From VHBM01 sp052386635 (GTDB taxonomy: Archaea > Thermoproteota > Nitrososphaeria > Nitrososphaerales > Nitrosopumilaceae): a stretch of 31,666 nucleotides of DNA. Numbering within the stretch: the first letter of the stretch is position 1; each line of letters opens with the position of its first letter. The DNA lies in the NCBI GenBank assembly GCA_052386635.1, contig JBQTJY010000065.1, positions 1 to 31,666 on the forward strand, written 5' to 3'. The notes below the pieces were generated by a model. That model was not told the origin of the DNA, did no database searches, and saw only the letters and a list, made by a program, of their open reading frames with translations. The translations under genes and the position numbers were made by a program. This document shows positions 1-6,912 of this stretch, piece after piece.

Positions 1-672
1 TTCTAAAACAGGTAATACTTTATCTCTATACGGTCCATCACCTGCCCAATAAAATGTAACATCAGGCATTGCCTCCATTACCTTGTCAAGAGTTAGCATT
101 TCTTTGGTTTTTTCCCATATTTTTGCACCTTGCAATAATCCAACACAGGGATGCTTTAGGTTCATACCTTTTTGAGGATACCAATCTAAAGTATTTCTTC
201 CATCTGCATACAACATTTCTATAGATTTATTTGGATAACGTTCTCGGACAATCTTTTCAAGATATTTTGAAATTGGTAAAATAAGAGTAGATTCTTTAAA
301 ATATTTGTCTACCAATCGTTGTCTCATAAAAAAATAAAGACGTTTTTGTGGTGAATTGTACATTGTTTCTTTAGCATATCTAGCTTCTTCCCAGTAATTT
401 CCTCTTAAGAGTAAGAATAATGGTATTCCAGCTTTTAAAACAGGTAAGGCAAGATTTGAGAATCTGTCAAGTAATACAACATCTGGTTTAAAATCATTTA
501 ATACTTTTCTGAAATCATCATGTTTTCTATTTTTAAGATTAAAATTAGTAAAACTAGTAAGGAAATCCATATCATAAATTAATTTGTATTCTTTACCATT
601 TTTTTTTAATTCTTCACCAAATTCTTTTAAATGAAAAAATCTTGAATTGTTTCCAATAATTAATAGCTTCAT
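1..672 (-). CDS. Glycosyltransferase, GT-B fold (GT4-like), 3' part cut off by the window edge
   Basis: An open frame of 224 codons runs without a stop from ATG at 672 to the window edge and continues beyond it. It starts MKLLIIGNNS, a Rossmann-like first strand followed by a helix, as in the acceptor domain of GT-B enzymes. The segment LPISKYLEKIVRERYP near residue 130 is the usual end of the N-terminal domain. GLLQGAKIWEKTKEML followed by VTFYWAGDGPYRDKV is the usual start of the donor-binding domain of GT4 enzymes. The EX7E donor motif would lie outside the window. It probably transfers a sugar from a nucleotide donor in the cytoplasm; substrate unknown. It lies on the same strand as, and 35 bp downstream of, the membrane protein gene ending at 708, so the two may be cotranscribed. 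Confidence 0.85.
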   Translation of the reverse strand, partial: MKLLIIGNNSRFFHLKEFGEELKKNGKEYKLIYDMDFLTSFTNFNLKNRKHDDFRKVLNDFKPDVVLLDRFSNLALPVLKAGIPLFLLLRGNYWEEARYAKETMYNSPQKRLYFFMRQRLVDKYFKESTLILPISKYLEKIVRERYPNKSIEMLYADGRNTLDWYPQKGMNLKHPCVGLLQGAKIWEKTKEMLTLDKVMEAMPDVTFYWAGDGPYRDKVLPVLE

Positions 673-707
673 TATCTAATCAATTCTATATACTAAGAAT
701 AATTTTT

Positions 708-1217
708 TTATTGTCTATCAATATCTTGAAATTTTTTGAGATGTTCAATTTCAAATATATTGTATTTTCGTTTAGATTTTTGTATATTAAGATGTTCAGT
801 TAATTCTTTTTGCAATTTCTCAATTTCTTCATACTCCGCTTTGGCTATTTTTTCATTTTTTGATAAGTGCACTAACAGATGTGTGAGTTTTAATTGTAAT
901 GGAATTATAATCTCTGTATTAATTAACATTCTACGTATGAAAGGATTAACTTCAAGACCAATTTCTATCTCAGCTTGAAAAGCTGCAGTTTTTTTAAAAT
1001 GAATATATCCTACAAATGTAAGAATAGGTACACCAAGAAGTATCATTATAATAACATAATGTACAAATGTTGGGAAAACATCTTTAAATAATGAATAACG
1101 TTCAATAGCTAAAAAATATGTTACCACTAAAGTGTTCACTGCAGCCAAAATAAATGCAAAATATGTGCTCCAACCATTTCTAAAATAAAACCATGATCTA
1201 AATAGAATATTTGACAT
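708..1217 (-). CDS. Conserved-looking membrane protein of unknown function, 169 aa
   Basis: I do not recognise the family. The N-terminal half has two clear hydrophobic helices, near residues 17-37 (FAFILAAVNTLVVTYFLAI) and 51-73 (VHYVIIMILLGVPILTFVGY). The C-terminal half is charged and probably helical, with a likely coiled coil around residues 120-150 rich in K and E. There is no signal peptide pattern and no catalytic motif. It starts at ATG 1217 with no Shine-Dalgarno sequence, but an A/T-rich box about 26 bp upstream fits a leaderless transcript. It is divergent from the dehydratase gene at 1445 and upstream of the glycosyltransferase at 672. A role as a small membrane scaffold of the glycan machinery would be guesswork. 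Confidence 0.75.
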   Translation of the reverse strand: MSNILFRSWFYFRNGWSTYFAFILAAVNTLVVTYFLAIERYSLFKDVFPTFVHYVIIMILLGVPILTFVGYIHFKKTAAFQAEIEIGLEVNPFIRRMLINTEIIIPLQLKLTHLLVHLSKNEKIAKAEYEEIEKLQKELTEHLNIQKSKRKYNIFEIEHLKKFQDIDRQ

Positions 1218-1237
1218 AAGACAGTTCTCTTTAAAAC

Positions 1238-1247
1238 AAATATATCG
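1238..1247 (-). promoter_or_regulatory. Candidate TATA box for the membrane protein gene
   Basis: On the minus strand this reads CGATATATTT. Its centre is about 26 bp upstream of the ATG at 1217, the spacing between an archaeal TATA box and the transcription start, so the mRNA could be leaderless. Assigned by eye from spacing and A/T content; many A/T-rich words exist in this DNA. Confidence 0.35.
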
Positions 1248-1444
1248 TTTACTTAGCTTATTTCTTAATTCATAAAATACATTAAATATTACTTGTTGGA
1301 TTTCTGAAGTAAATTACTGTTTGTATTGTATATTTCATTTTAATCTAATTTGAAACATCACGCAATGATCTTTTAATAAATAATCGATGTGAGTAGAAAA
1401 CAATTAAGAACACTTAACTAATAACACAGTTTTGTAAATAGATA

Positions 1445-2467
1445 ATGAAACCACTAGAAAAAAACATAATAAATGAATTTAAAGGAAAAACAATTCTAAT
1501 TACTGGCGGTACAGGTTCAATTGGACTTGGACTTGTTAAACAATTAATTCAATGTAAACCAAAAGCTATCAGAATATTTGCAAATGATGAAAATTCTATC
1601 TTTGAAACACGACGAACAATTGGTGATAATACATTATTCAAATACATGGTAGGAGATGTTAGAGACAAGGATCGATTACAGTTAGCAATAAGAAATGTTG
1701 ACATAGTTTTTCATGCTGCAGCTATGAAACATATTGATATATGTGAACAAAATCCCTTTGACGCAGTTAAAACTAACGTTTTAGGAACAAGCAACATTCT
1801 TGAAGCATCAATTATTGAGAATGTCTTAAAATTCATATTCATAAGTACTGATAAGGCTACAAATCCAACAAGTACTCTGGGGGCAAGTAAATTGCTTGCA
1901 GAACGATTAACTTTAGACGCAAGTACATATAACGAAAATGGTAAAACAATATTTGCGATAGCTAGATTTGGTAATGTAATAGGTTCACGAGGTTCTGTAT
2001 TTCAAATATTTTATCATCAAATTAGAAATGGAATACCACTTACTGTTACAGATCCAAGAATGACTAGATTTATCATGTCAATATCTGAAGCAGCATCAAT
2101 GATTTTAAAAATCACACATATTTCCAAAGACGGCGAAATTTTCATATTAAAAATGCCATCTGTTAGAATCGAAGATCTAGCCCGCTCTATGATTGATGTA
2201 TATAAAAAGAGATATCCAAACACAAAGATACCACCTATCAAAATATCTAGGAGGACAAGAGAACACGAAAGATTTCATGAATTATTGGTTACTAATGATG
2301 AAATACCGTTTTGTCACGACATGGGAAGCATGTATAAAATTTCAGATGTTTTGAATAAGCAGAAAATTTCACTCACTGAATTCAATTCAGAGACGGCTAA
2401 AAAAATCTCAAAAGAAAAACTCTATAATTCTATTAACGAACTACTTGATGAGTATATATCATTTTGA
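1445..2467 (+). CDS. UDP-sugar 4,6-dehydratase, short CapD/PseB-like SDR
   Basis: This is an extended short-chain dehydrogenase (340 aa) of the soluble CapD/FlaA1/PseB group, which oxidises C4 and removes water across C5-C6 of a UDP-HexNAc to give a 4-keto-6-deoxy sugar. The cofactor motif is GGTGSIG at residues 21-27. The active-site segment is STDKATNP at 134-141, followed by LGASK at 145-149. The family hallmark DPRMTRFIMS lies further on. The usual YxxxK tyrosine is Leu145; membrane-bound homologues of the CapD/WbpM/PglF type have Met there, so this enzyme resembles that branch and is probably active. The N-terminal membrane helices of the long forms are absent. The DegT aminotransferase 45 bp downstream would aminate the 4-keto product. 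Confidence 0.9.
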   Translation: MKPLEKNIINEFKGKTILITGGTGSIGLGLVKQLIQCKPKAIRIFANDENSIFETRRTIGDNTLFKYMVGDVRDKDRLQLAIRNVDIVFHAAAMKHIDICEQNPFDAVKTNVLGTSNILEASIIENVLKFIFISTDKATNPTSTLGASKLLAERLTLDASTYNENGKTIFAIARFGNVIGSRGSVFQIFYHQIRNGIPLTVTDPRMTRFIMSISEAASMILKITHISKDGEIFILKMPSVRIEDLARSMIDVYKKRYPNTKIPPIKISRRTREHERFHELLVTNDEIPFCHDMGSMYKISDVLNKQKISLTEFNSETAKKISKEKLYNSINELLDEYISF

Positions 2468-2480
2468 TTTGAAAAAACTT

Positions 2481-2490
2481 GATAAATAAC
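2481..2490 (+). promoter_or_regulatory. Candidate TATA box before the DegT gene at 2513
   Basis: The box GATAAATAAC lies between the dehydratase stop and the next start. The core TAAATAAC begins 30 bp before ATG 2513. The same core occurs 29 bp before the starts at 4814 and 16381, which supports a promoter giving a leaderless mRNA. The gene could still also be read through from the dehydratase. Confidence 0.4.
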
Positions 2491-2512
2491 TACTCTACGG
2501 ATACTTGATTAG

Positions 2513-3652
2513 ATGAAATGGAAAATCCCACTTTACAAGATTACGTGGGATAAAGATGACATTCTTGCTGTTTCAAAAATAATTAAACGTGGAATGTATT
2601 GGGGAATAGGTCCAGAAATAGATGAATTTGAAAGATTGTTGGCAGAATATGTTGGAACTGACTACTGCCTTACCTTTAATTCAGGAACCTCTGCAGGACA
2701 CGCTGCGTTACTCACAATAGGATTAAAATCTGTAGATGAAATAATCATTCCATCATTTACATTCATTACCACAGTAAATTGGGCATTAATGGTAGGCGCT
2801 AAACCGATTTTTGTTGACATAGAAAAAGAAACATTGGGATTAAACCCAGATCTTATTGAATCCTCTATAACAAAAAAAACAAAACTAATCATACCAATGC
2901 ATTGTGGTGGAATGCCATGTCATATAGAAAAAATTGCGGCTATAGCAAAAAAAAGAAAGATCTTCATTATAGAAGATACTGCTGAGTCATTAGGTGCAAA
3001 AATCAAAAATAAAAAAGTAGGTGCATTTAGTGATATATCAGTTCTAAGTTTTGCTGGTAACAAAATTATCACTACAGGTGAGGGAGGAGCATTAGTGACA
3101 AATTCTAAGAAACTATATGATAAACTAAAATCATTAAGATCGTATGGTCGTCAAATAAATCAGAATTATTTTTCATCTAATGAAATGCCAAAATATGTCA
3201 CATTAGGATATAATTGGAGAATGTCAAGTGTCATAGCTGCGTTAGGAATTTCTCAGCTTTCTAAATTAGAGAAATTAATTACTTTAAGACGAAGAAATGC
3301 AGCATATATATCATCAAGAATAAATAAATACAAAAATGTACAAATTTTTAAAGAACCTTTTGGTTACAAAAATGTCTATCAATTATATTCAATAAAAGTA
3401 CCAAATTCTACAATTAGAAATGAATTATCAAAATTTCTTGCAGAGAAAGGTATAATGTCAAGGATATTTTTTGAGCCTGTTCATTTAACAAGTTATTATA
3501 AAAAATTAGGATATAGAAATAATAAATTACCTGTAACTGAAAAAATTTATGAGCAAATCCTTACTCTTCCAATGTATCCTGGATTAAAAAAAGAAGAAAT
3601 GAATTTTATTTGTGATTCAGTTGGAGAGTTTATGGAAAAACTAAATTTTTGA
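2513..3652 (+). CDS. DegT/DnrJ/EryC1/StrS sugar aminotransferase (379 aa)
   Basis: A PLP-dependent aminotransferase of the DegT/DnrJ/EryC1 family, which converts a keto sugar nucleotide into an amino sugar using glutamate or a similar donor. The PLP-binding region shows FNSGTSAGHAALL near residue 60, IIEDTAESLGA with the Asp that contacts the pyridine nitrogen near residue 157, and SFAGNKIITTGEGG, whose Lys184 is the expected Schiff-base lysine. Length and order are normal for the family. It follows the 4,6-dehydratase in the same direction and is followed by a convergent formyltransferase gene, so a UDP-4-amino-4,6-dideoxy-hexose is the most likely product. The exact sugar and the C3 versus C4 position cannot be read from sequence alone. 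Confidence 0.92.
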   Translation: MKWKIPLYKITWDKDDILAVSKIIKRGMYWGIGPEIDEFERLLAEYVGTDYCLTFNSGTSAGHAALLTIGLKSVDEIIIPSFTFITTVNWALMVGAKPIFVDIEKETLGLNPDLIESSITKKTKLIIPMHCGGMPCHIEKIAAIAKKRKIFIIEDTAESLGAKIKNKKVGAFSDISVLSFAGNKIITTGEGGALVTNSKKLYDKLKSLRSYGRQINQNYFSSNEMPKYVTLGYNWRMSSVIAALGISQLSKLEKLITLRRRNAAYISSRINKYKNVQIFKEPFGYKNVYQLYSIKVPNSTIRNELSKFLAEKGIMSRIFFEPVHLTSYYKKLGYRNNKLPVTEKIYEQILTLPMYPGLKKEEMNFICDSVGEFMEKLNF

Positions 3653-3752
3653 TTTAAACTTTTGAGGGCTCACTCTATTTAATTTCAGGTGGTTTATTTT
3701 ATCATTTCACCATTTTTCATTTATTGATTTTTCTATTTCTTTCGTAACCATC

Positions 3753-4673
3753 TCACTTTAGATTTAATCCTATATCTTCTTTTGAAAATACTTGCGCTGG
3801 ATTTAGTATCTCAGAATTATCAACACTTATTTTCTGTAACGATAACACTCCTTCTCCTGTACCTACCTCCATGGAATCCTTATTTATTTTCATTATTTTG
3901 CCACAGCCGTCACTTTTTTCGTCTAGATATCTTGCTTTCCAAATTTTTATTAAATTGTTTTTAAAAAAACAGAACGCACCTGGATATGGTCTGGTAGTAG
4001 CTCGAATCAATCTATGTATATCTTTACCATTTTTTGCCCATTCTATTTTTCCATCTTCTGGTGTTCTTTTAGGCCAGTATTCAATGAATTTGGCAGGATC
4101 TTGTTTTATTTTTTTTGCTTCCCCTTTTTCTAACAATTCAAGATTAATTAGTAACATTCTCTTGCCTATGTTTATGATTTTTTCATAAATAGATTCAGCA
4201 TCGTCTTCCTCATTGATTTCAAATTTTTGTTGATCTAAGATATCCCCATCATCAATTCCTTCACACATATAAAAAAAGGTCAACGCACTTTCTTTCAGCC
4301 CCTTAATTATGCTCCATGGAATAGGGGCCCTTCCTCTGAATTTAGGAAGCTCTGTTGGATGTGAACCAATCACACCAATTTTTGGGATTTTCAATATGTC
4401 AAGTTTTAGAAGTTGTGACCAACCCATAACAAGAATAACATCCGGCTTAATTTGTTCTAAAAATTTAACATTATCCAAATCATTTATGTTTTTAACTTTG
4501 ATGTGTTTTATTCCATGTTTTTCAGTGATGTCGTCAAATGACGCAAAATCACTGTAGAGATGTCTTTTTGAGTCATCGTAACTAAACACTGCAGATATTT
4601 TCCATTCGGCATTAATTATAGCATTCAAAAACTCATGACCATATTTTACGCCACTAATATAAGCAATATTCAT
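3753..4673 (-). CDS. Sugar N-formyltransferase (methionyl-tRNA formyltransferase-like fold)
   Basis: A 306 aa protein with the N10-formyltetrahydrofolate-dependent formyltransferase domain followed by the OB-like C-terminal domain of the Fmt family. Catalytic residues are placed as in Fmt: His105 in GSHPTELPKFRGRAP and Asp144 in GIDDGDIL. The Asn that precedes the histidine by two positions in classical enzymes is Gly103 here. The C-terminal part (RTPEDGKIEW, RATTRPYPGAF) matches the second domain. Archaea generally initiate with unformylated methionine, and the neighbours are amino-sugar genes, so an amino-sugar substrate (as for the VioF, FdtF and ArnA formyltransferases) is far more likely than Met-tRNA. 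It probably acts on the product of the DegT enzyme at 2513. It is divergent from the PIG-L gene. Confidence 0.85.
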   Translation of the reverse strand: MNIAYISGVKYGHEFLNAIINAEWKISAVFSYDDSKRHLYSDFASFDDITEKHGIKHIKVKNINDLDNVKFLEQIKPDVILVMGWSQLLKLDILKIPKIGVIGSHPTELPKFRGRAPIPWSIIKGLKESALTFFYMCEGIDDGDILDQQKFEINEEDDAESIYEKIINIGKRMLLINLELLEKGEAKKIKQDPAKFIEYWPKRTPEDGKIEWAKNGKDIHRLIRATTRPYPGAFCFFKNNLIKIWKARYLDEKSDGCGKIMKINKDSMEVGTGEGVLSLQKISVDNSEILNPAQVFSKEDIGLNLK

Positions 4674-4782
4674 GTATATGTGCTAATTCGTCTTTATCTG
4701 CTTTTGGTAATTAAATTTTGGTTTTATAATCAGAATGAGTTTTTAGATGATTGTAATTATGATTATATTAATTTAAGAGATA

Positions 4783-4792
4783 AGTAAATAAC
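4783..4792 (+). promoter_or_regulatory. Candidate TATA box for the PIG-L deacetylase gene
   Basis: AGTAAATAAC; its TAAATAAC core begins 29 bp upstream of the GTG start at 4814, the same core and spacing as at 2483 and 16352. It lies in the 140 bp divergent region between the formyltransferase and PIG-L genes. Confidence 0.4.
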
Positions 4793-4813
4793 TAATGTTT
4801 TAAAAAAACAAGT

Positions 4814-5455
4814 GTGAATATTCTAGTTATTGCAGCTCATCCAGATGATGAAGTATTAGGAATGGGTGCGACAATTAAGAAACTGAGTAAGAAAGGAGTA
4901 CAGATCCATCTCTGTGTTGTTTCAGAAGGCACAAGTGCACAGTATACCGATGAAAAAATGATAAAAGTTAGAAGAGACTCTTGTATAAAATCAAGTAAAT
5001 TATTAGGCATTAAGCAAATTAAATTTCTAGATTTTCCAGATATGAGACTAGATTCTATACCTCATTTGGAAATTAACAGAGAGTTAGAAAAACAGATTGC
5101 AAAGTTCAAACCCAAAATAGTCTATACAACTCCAGGCAACGATATTAACAAAGATCATCAAAAGGTTTATGAATCCACTCTGGTAGTAACGCGACCATTT
5201 AGTTCCGTAAAATCAGTCTTATGTTATGAGATGCCAGGTATTGTCAATGTACCATTTTATTCTAATGTATATGAGGATGTAACTAAAGAGTTTCACTTTA
5301 AGCTGAAGGCTTTCAAATTTTATTGGAGCGAAGTGGAAAAATCACCTCACCCACGATCAATAGAAGCAATTAATGCTATTGCTACTTATAGAGGCAATCA
5401 ATCAGGGTTGAAAAAAGCAGAAGCATTTCAATTGATAAGAAACATATCGATCTAA
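4814..5455 (+). CDS. PIG-L (LmbE-like) deacetylase, 213 aa
   Basis: Zinc-dependent N-deacetylase of the PIG-L/LmbE family, which removes acetyl from GlcNAc-type groups on lipids, sugar nucleotides or thiol cofactors. The zinc motif AHPDDE sits at residues 8-13 right after the first strand (MNILVIA). The second metal region includes His115 in NKDHQKVYE. The length is typical. GTG at 4814 is the only start that keeps the conserved N-terminus. It is divergent from the formyltransferase, so a deacetylation then N-formylation route is possible. The last 12 codons and about 90 bp of the following DNA recur in degenerate form at 13885-14010, so this gene or its tail has been duplicated within the island. 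Confidence 0.9.
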   Translation: MNILVIAAHPDDEVLGMGATIKKLSKKGVQIHLCVVSEGTSAQYTDEKMIKVRRDSCIKSSKLLGIKQIKFLDFPDMRLDSIPHLEINRELEKQIAKFKPKIVYTTPGNDINKDHQKVYESTLVVTRPFSSVKSVLCYEMPGIVNVPFYSNVYEDVTKEFHFKLKAFKFYWSEVEKSPHPRSIEAINAIATYRGNQSGLKKAEAFQLIRNISI

Positions 5456-5545
5456 AATACAGCCCATATATCAAAATCAGTAAAAAAACCACATGAAACA
5501 GATTTAATTTCGGAGTCTCTACAAAGCAATTTTTATGTAACGAAT
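5420..5545 (+). repeat. Copy A of a degenerate direct repeat (PIG-L 3' end and downstream)
   Basis: This stretch covers the last 12 codons of the PIG-L gene and about 90 bp after its stop. It matches 13885-14010 in the same orientation. Shared words include TTTCAATTGATAAGAAAC, ATCGATCTAAAATA, ATATCAAAATCAGTAAAAAA and GCAATTTTTATGTAA (one extra T in copy B). Divergence and small indels rise after the stop codon. Confidence 0.8.
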
Positions 5546-5678
5546 TACTCTAATAACAGGTTGATCCATTGCATTTTTCTATTCAACAAATGTTGGTTTG
5601 TTCTCAGCATCGAAAAATCTAAATCTGAATTCAACATATATTTTTCAGCCTAATTCTTTCTTCTACCATAATATCGGT

Positions 5679-6605
5679 TTACCACCATCTCTCTTGTCCA
5701 CAAATGGTACGCTTTATCAACCTGATGGATTCCATTATTATAATTCTCCAACCTTTTAGGTTTAACCTAAAAAACCATGAAAAATTTTCCATGAAAGCCG
5801 TTATTCCAATATTTTTTAGACACCAAAAAGTAAATGGTACGTACAAACCTATCATAATCTCAGGTACACTAACCTTATACTTTAACGCTAACTGAACATA
5901 TGATCTTGTTGTAGTAGAAATTCCATGCACATATTTGTACATTAATACCTCGTCTATAACATGTAAATCTCCCTCATGTAATATATTTAGAATCACCGCT
6001 GTACCCCAATTAAATAACACATGTTTGACCATTCTTTTTTGTAATTTCTTTGTTCTGTAAACTGCGAGCATCATGGCGTCCTTTGGAAAACAAGCTAAAT
6101 ATGGTTTAATTTTATTTTTGTAAGATCCTTGTACTGTATATACATCTCTTTCGTAAGGAAGAAATTTAGACGTAACAATCTGTAGATCTGTAATAGCTGC
6201 TTCAGTTGATTCATCAAAAAGTCTTGTTAGTCCAACACTACCAACTAATTTCTCATTTGATTCTAACACTCTTAGATTTTTTTCTAAAAAATCTGATTTC
6301 CAAACATCATCTGATGCTGCCCAAAAATAATATTCATTTTTAGCTTCTTTTAATAAGAAATTAAAATCATTAAACGAACTATTTTTTTTACTTTGGCGAA
6401 TATATCTGATTCTTTGGTCTTTTTTTGCCATTTCTTTACAAATTAAAGGCGTTAAATCAGTAGAAGCACTATCTGATATTATTAATTCAAAATCGCTATG
6501 TGTTTGAGAAAGTAACGATTCAATAGCTTTTCTAATACGTTTTTCTCCATTGAATACACTCATACCAATACTAACTTTAGCATTTATTTTCTCTGAGTTA
6601 TTCAC
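5679..6605 (-). CDS. GT2 family glycosyltransferase, 308 aa
   Basis: GT-A fold, family 2 transferase that moves a sugar from a nucleotide donor to the growing glycan at the cytoplasmic membrane face. The N-terminus has the normal order: VSIGMSVFNGEKRIRKAIES (residues 11-30), SQTHSDFELIISDSASTD with the nucleotide-binding Asp45, and the metal site SDD at 98-100 in AASDDVWK. The C-terminal third has hydrophobic stretches (IMIGLYVPFTFWCLKN) and a basic tail that may hold it to the membrane. It starts with GTG at 6605, with a TATA-like box about 29 bp upstream. It faces the PIG-L gene across a 223 bp region containing repeat copy A. Substrate unknown. Confidence 0.88.
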   Translation of the reverse strand: MNNSEKINAKVSIGMSVFNGEKRIRKAIESLLSQTHSDFELIISDSASTDLTPLICKEMAKKDQRIRYIRQSKKNSSFNDFNFLLKEAKNEYYFWAASDDVWKSDFLEKNLRVLESNEKLVGSVGLTRLFDESTEAAITDLQIVTSKFLPYERDVYTVQGSYKNKIKPYLACFPKDAMMLAVYRTKKLQKRMVKHVLFNWGTAVILNILHEGDLHVIDEVLMYKYVHGISTTTRSYVQLALKYKVSVPEIMIGLYVPFTFWCLKNIGITAFMENFSWFFRLNLKGWRIIIMESIRLIKRTICGQERWW

Positions 6606-6630
6606 TGAAACACAAAAAGATTTTTAATTT

Positions 6631-6640
6631 TTAAATATAT
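6631..6640 (-). promoter_or_regulatory. Candidate TATA box for the GT2 gene at 6605
   Basis: Reads ATATATTTAA on the minus strand, centred about 30 bp upstream of the GTG start at 6605, again implying a leaderless or near-leaderless transcript. Confidence 0.35.
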
Positions 6641-6880
6641 TCTTTTACCAAACATAAATAATAATATTCTAAATCTAACTTGAAGAAGCGAGAATTTTCT
6701 GAATCGATTTGTGCTTGATAACATTTAGTTATAAAAATGAACCATGTCATTCAGCGGTTTTTTCAGGTTTTGAAATCTCTTGAATAAATTTGTGTTCGAC
6801 CTGAAATAACTTATTTTTAAAAAATCAATCTGCATAACAAAAATTAACTACAAATAATATCATTAAATTTATGAGATAAA

Positions 6881-6893
6881 TTTTAATAATAAC
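6881..6893 (+). promoter_or_regulatory. Candidate TATA box for the radical SAM gene
   Basis: TTTTAATAATAAC lies 20-32 bp upstream of the TTG start at 6913. This spacing fits a leaderless transcript and supports that unusual start codon, because no ATG exists nearby in frame. Confidence 0.3.
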
Positions 6894-6912
6894 CTGATAA
6901 CCAATAGTTAAC

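Larger units (their letters stand above)
6606..6912. other. 307 bp divergent intergenic region, no gene seen
   Basis: Lies between the minus-strand GT2 (start 6605) and the plus-strand radical SAM gene (start 6913) and so must carry both promoters. A/T-rich boxes at 6631-6640 (minus) and 6881-6893 (plus) have suitable spacing. The middle has slightly higher GC and an imperfect direct repeat: TCTGAATCGATTTGTGCTTGA at 6698-6718 against TCTTGAATAAATTTGTGTTCGA at 6778-6799. No open frame, RNA gene or recognisable gene relic was found. Confidence 0.5.

Noticed and set aside
3709..3750. A 14-codon minus-strand frame just after the formyltransferase stop
   Set aside because: Too short, no homologue recognised, and expected by chance.
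5577..5660. A possible minus-strand coding relic (KIYVEFRFRFFDAENKPTFVE followed by a stop)
   Set aside because: It reads like protein in one frame over about 20 codons, but stops flank it on both sides, no family is recognised and copy B of the repeat does not extend into it. Too little to call.
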